Origin: Chamaea fasciata
Lineage: Eukaryota; Chordata; Aves; Passeriformes; Sylviidae
DNA: 64,000 nt
Assembly: GCA_029207755.1 (NCBI GenBank)
Contig: JARCOQ010000064.1
Coordinates: 62,001-126,000 of the forward strand
Reading direction: 5' to 3'
In this document: one piece after another, positions 61,346 to 64,000 of the stretch
Position numbering within the stretch: the first letter of the stretch is position 1
Layout of the letters: each line of letters starts with the position of its first letter
Notes under the pieces: model-generated
Seen by the model: the letters and a program-made list of their open reading frames with translations, nothing else
Databases searched by the model: none
Told to the model about the DNA's origin: nothing
Translations under genes and position numbers: made by a program

Positions 61346-63739
61346 GCTTGTATTTTTCATACAAGAACCATGTTTTTAGAGCAGATAGCTGGTCCTGCAG
61401 TATAGGCAGATCTCATAAGGGCAGGAGGATAAGGAAATACACCGGAAAGGACAATATTGAAGATTTTATCAAGTTTGACCTCCTGGCAGTTGAAGCAAGT
61501 TGTCCCTCAAGGTCTTGTGGGAGCTGTTTCAAGTGAAGAGAGCACGAGTCACAAACACAGTGAAGATCTCTGACTAATTCTAAATGGGGTAAAGAATTAG
61601 CCCCTTCACCATCACGCCTGGATTTTTACCTGGGGAGAATGTCTATCGAAAAAGATTGTGGCTGTTCTGAAGGACTAATGTCCAAGGCAGCCGAAAATCT
61701 GCATTGGCTGATGTGTTGTGTGTCCTCCCTCCTCCCAGTGTTTTCAGTCAGTGTGTCAGAGCCTTTCCTGGCATGTGAGCCATTCCTTGAAGTGTTGAAA
61801 TGGTTCCTTGGGACTCCCTCAGTCTTGGCAAAAAAAGTAGGAGGAGGAAGGACAAATCTCGCTCCCTCCACTTCCAAGGAGTGTATATTGTGTGTTGTAT
61901 ACTCCCTTGGGGTGTTTGCCACCTTTCCTGAGGGTGAACTTGTAGGATTTGTTGCAAACTTATTCACAAGAAATGTTGTGTGTACCTATTAGAGTTTTAC
62001 AGTGAGTTAGGGATTTGGCAAAGGTGAATTGTTGAAGTTGAAAATAATTTTGGGGTGTAACAGATCAACCCCTGCATAACACAGATAAAAATACTTGCAA
62101 GAACCTTTCCCTTTTTCATTTATCATTATGCACACTGCTTCACTGGAAAAGGCCTCACAGGATGTGTTTGGAGAGGAGCATGCTTTTCCATTAAACAACA
62201 AGGAATATTTTACTTTTGAAAGAAAGAGACAAAAACATGCCATTTTTTTTAAAGGCATGTTTTTAGTTATCAGATTAACAACATTTCTGGAGGGGTATTC
62301 AAGCAAGTGTTAAGTGTAAAACATACAAATAAATGTACTCTTACTTTCAGCAATCCTTTAAGAACTAGAGACTTATCTTAAAGCAGGATCCCTTTCCTTC
62401 TGGGTGGATCACCTTTAGGTATTCCTCCAAACAAGCTGCAGCTGTCCCATATGACACTGGCAGGGGCAGCTCTGGGCCGTGGTGCTTCCCCAGGAGTTTT
62501 TGGCGTCTGACTCTTGCTTAGGTAATTTAGTAATTGTGCTGCCACCTTCGGGATCCCCAAAAGGTCTGTCTCCCACGTGCCTGCATGTTGCAAGACTATA
62601 TTTCTTTCCCATATGTTCCTCTTTTCTGTGCATGATTGGTCTTTGTACAGATAAAGGAGGGGTTTTAGCACTTGTTAATGAATTAACTAAATGGTGGATG
62701 TAGTGATGTAATCTATACAAAATGATTCTGTTAGATACTTTGGAGACTTCTGTTTTGCTTGTGTGATCTTTACTATTTGAGGGAAACTTTCAAACTCCTG
62801 ATGGGCCTTGAGTGATTTTTACTTCTTGGACAGACCGTGCTTCTCTTGTCTTTCTACTTGTTGTCCCCTTAATTTTAGCCCCTAGAGGGCTAAACTTTCC
62901 AGTTTCATTAAATAAATCATAAATATTTCAGTTTCTAAATAATATAGATGTTCATTGTATATTTTTATATAATTTAATTTTGTCCCCTACAGGGTTAAAA
63001 TTTGGAGGGTGAGTGCTACTCTTCAGGAAAACCTGGTGATGGAACAAATGAGGTGCAGCTGGCATCAATCAAGGTTGCAGTTAGACAGAGTGGAAACACT
63101 GCAGTTGGACCAAGTGCCTTCATCAGAGCAGCAAGTTCCAGATCTCCTTCACTGTGGCACCTTCAGGCTTGGTGGAAGGAGAACCTGACACAGTGAGTGT
63201 AAAGCAACGACACCTGAGCTTGCAGACTCTGTGGCTGAGTAAAATCTGGTCTAAGTTCTGTTGTTTTACAGAAGAAAAATGTTGTAGCTGATCTGTCAAA
63301 CATGGTAGACTCAAAGTGAGGGCCTGGAAGTGACTCTGTAAGAAGAAATGGCTTATAAAAGAGGGTAAAAAAGTGTGAGCTGGCTGCTGAAGATTGATAG
63401 CAGAGATTTTTTTTTTGTCTTGGTTGTCGCACTAGTGATTCCACGTGGTATGTTTGGATGCTTTTCAGTTTAGATTGCTATACAAGTATGAAGTTTGTCT
63501 TGCCCTCTCTTTGTTGGGCAGCTTTATGGCCATGATACTCAGTAAATGATGAGCTTTCTTTAGGTTGATTTATACTGTTGGCTGGGGATTATTTGTGGGT
63601 TTTTTTTCTGCTTGAGGTCTCAACCATTAACAAACAAACGTGTGCTGGACTTCAGCTTTGTGCATAAACCTCCAAAGTGGAAAAAGGCCTTTGATATTTC
63701 CTGCATTTCTGTTATAAAGTAGCTATAAGTGGTACAGTT

Positions 63740-63838
63740 TTGGGGGTGGGTGACTCACTTCTTGAGGATTTTATTTTTAGAAGTTGGATTTGACTTGGTT
63801 GATATTCCTTTCAGCATCTAGATTTTCTATTTGGGCAT
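63740..63838 (+). repeat. Direct repeat copy B (~95 bp)
   Basis: Same orientation as the copy at 61,252-61,345. The pair could be the ends of an inserted element or a dispersed repeat. Confidence 0.88.
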
Positions 63839-64000
63839 GTATTTTCCACGTTGACTTTAATGATCATAGTGTCAAAAAGTCAATATGCTGTTGTAGAAGT
63901 GAGAAGTTTGCCTGAGTGCTTGATTCCAGGGAGGAGAAATAGAAGAAAATAAGTAAATACTGTTGCAGTTTGTCTATTTAAAAGCTCTATTTAATATATT

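Larger units (their letters stand above)
56910..64000. other. 7-kb AT-rich stretch without a recognised gene
   Basis: Composition changes abruptly at about 56,910. Open frames are short. Visible structures are a small duplication of GAGTTACCT(A/G)GATAT near 58,432-58,475, a ~95-bp direct repeat at 61.25 and 63.74 kb, and a possible retroelement piece at 62.4-62.7 kb. Confidence 0.5.

Overview
This is vertebrate nuclear DNA, and the evidence points to a songbird (Passeriformes). Genes are split into many short exons with GT/AG introns. Several fragments have the 3' end of the avian CR1 LINE, and one is an ERV-L type retrovirus remnant. The window also carries PAK3-like and PIM1-like kinase sequences, two families known to have expanded in zebra finch, next to MROH (maestro HEAT-like repeat) genes. 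There are no bacterial-style operons, CRISPR arrays or convincing tRNA/rRNA genes.

Layout. (1) 1-8,682 is the left arm of a large inverted repeat. It holds the first five exons of an MROH-like gene on the minus strand that runs off the left edge, a 4.1-kb block (2,682-6,827) found only in this arm with an antisense ERV-L pol remnant and a CR1 fragment, then a shared segment with a CR1 3' end and a G-rich minisatellite. (2) 8,683-19,700 has no gene I can support. It contains CR1 fragments, a 24-bp minisatellite at 13.5 kb, a ~105-bp tandem duplication at 15.0 kb, an AT-rich block at 17.8-18.5 kb and a C-rich block just upstream of the kinase. (3) 19,711-28,576 is a complete 12-exon PAK3-like kinase gene (437 aa) on the plus strand. 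(4) 30.9-31.8 kb is a long polypyrimidine repeat. (5) 32,181-36,608 is the right arm of the inverted repeat, with its two segments joined directly and without the 4.1-kb block. (6) 34,783-39,773 is a complete 14-exon MROH-like gene (721 aa), whose 5' part lies in the arm. (7) 41.1-42.0 kb has the probable 3' end of an unidentified minus-strand gene, followed by about 13 kb of AT-rich sequence with at most a few weak exon candidates. (8) 55.7-56.9 kb is a CpG island with the first exons of a PIM1-like kinase. Its homology stops abruptly near 56.9 kb and the remaining 7 kb is AT-rich with no recognised gene.

How it fits together. The PAK3-like gene lies in the 23.5-kb spacer between inverted arms that are about 98-99% identical by eye, and each arm carries an MROH 5' end. 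Such a structure can drive gene conversion, inversion and copy-number change. The kinase lacks the CRIB/autoinhibitory region of ordinary PAKs and instead has a short hydrophobic N-terminal exon pair and a Pro/Ala/Ser/acidic linker. The window therefore looks like part of a fast-evolving multigene neighbourhood rather than a pathway or operon.
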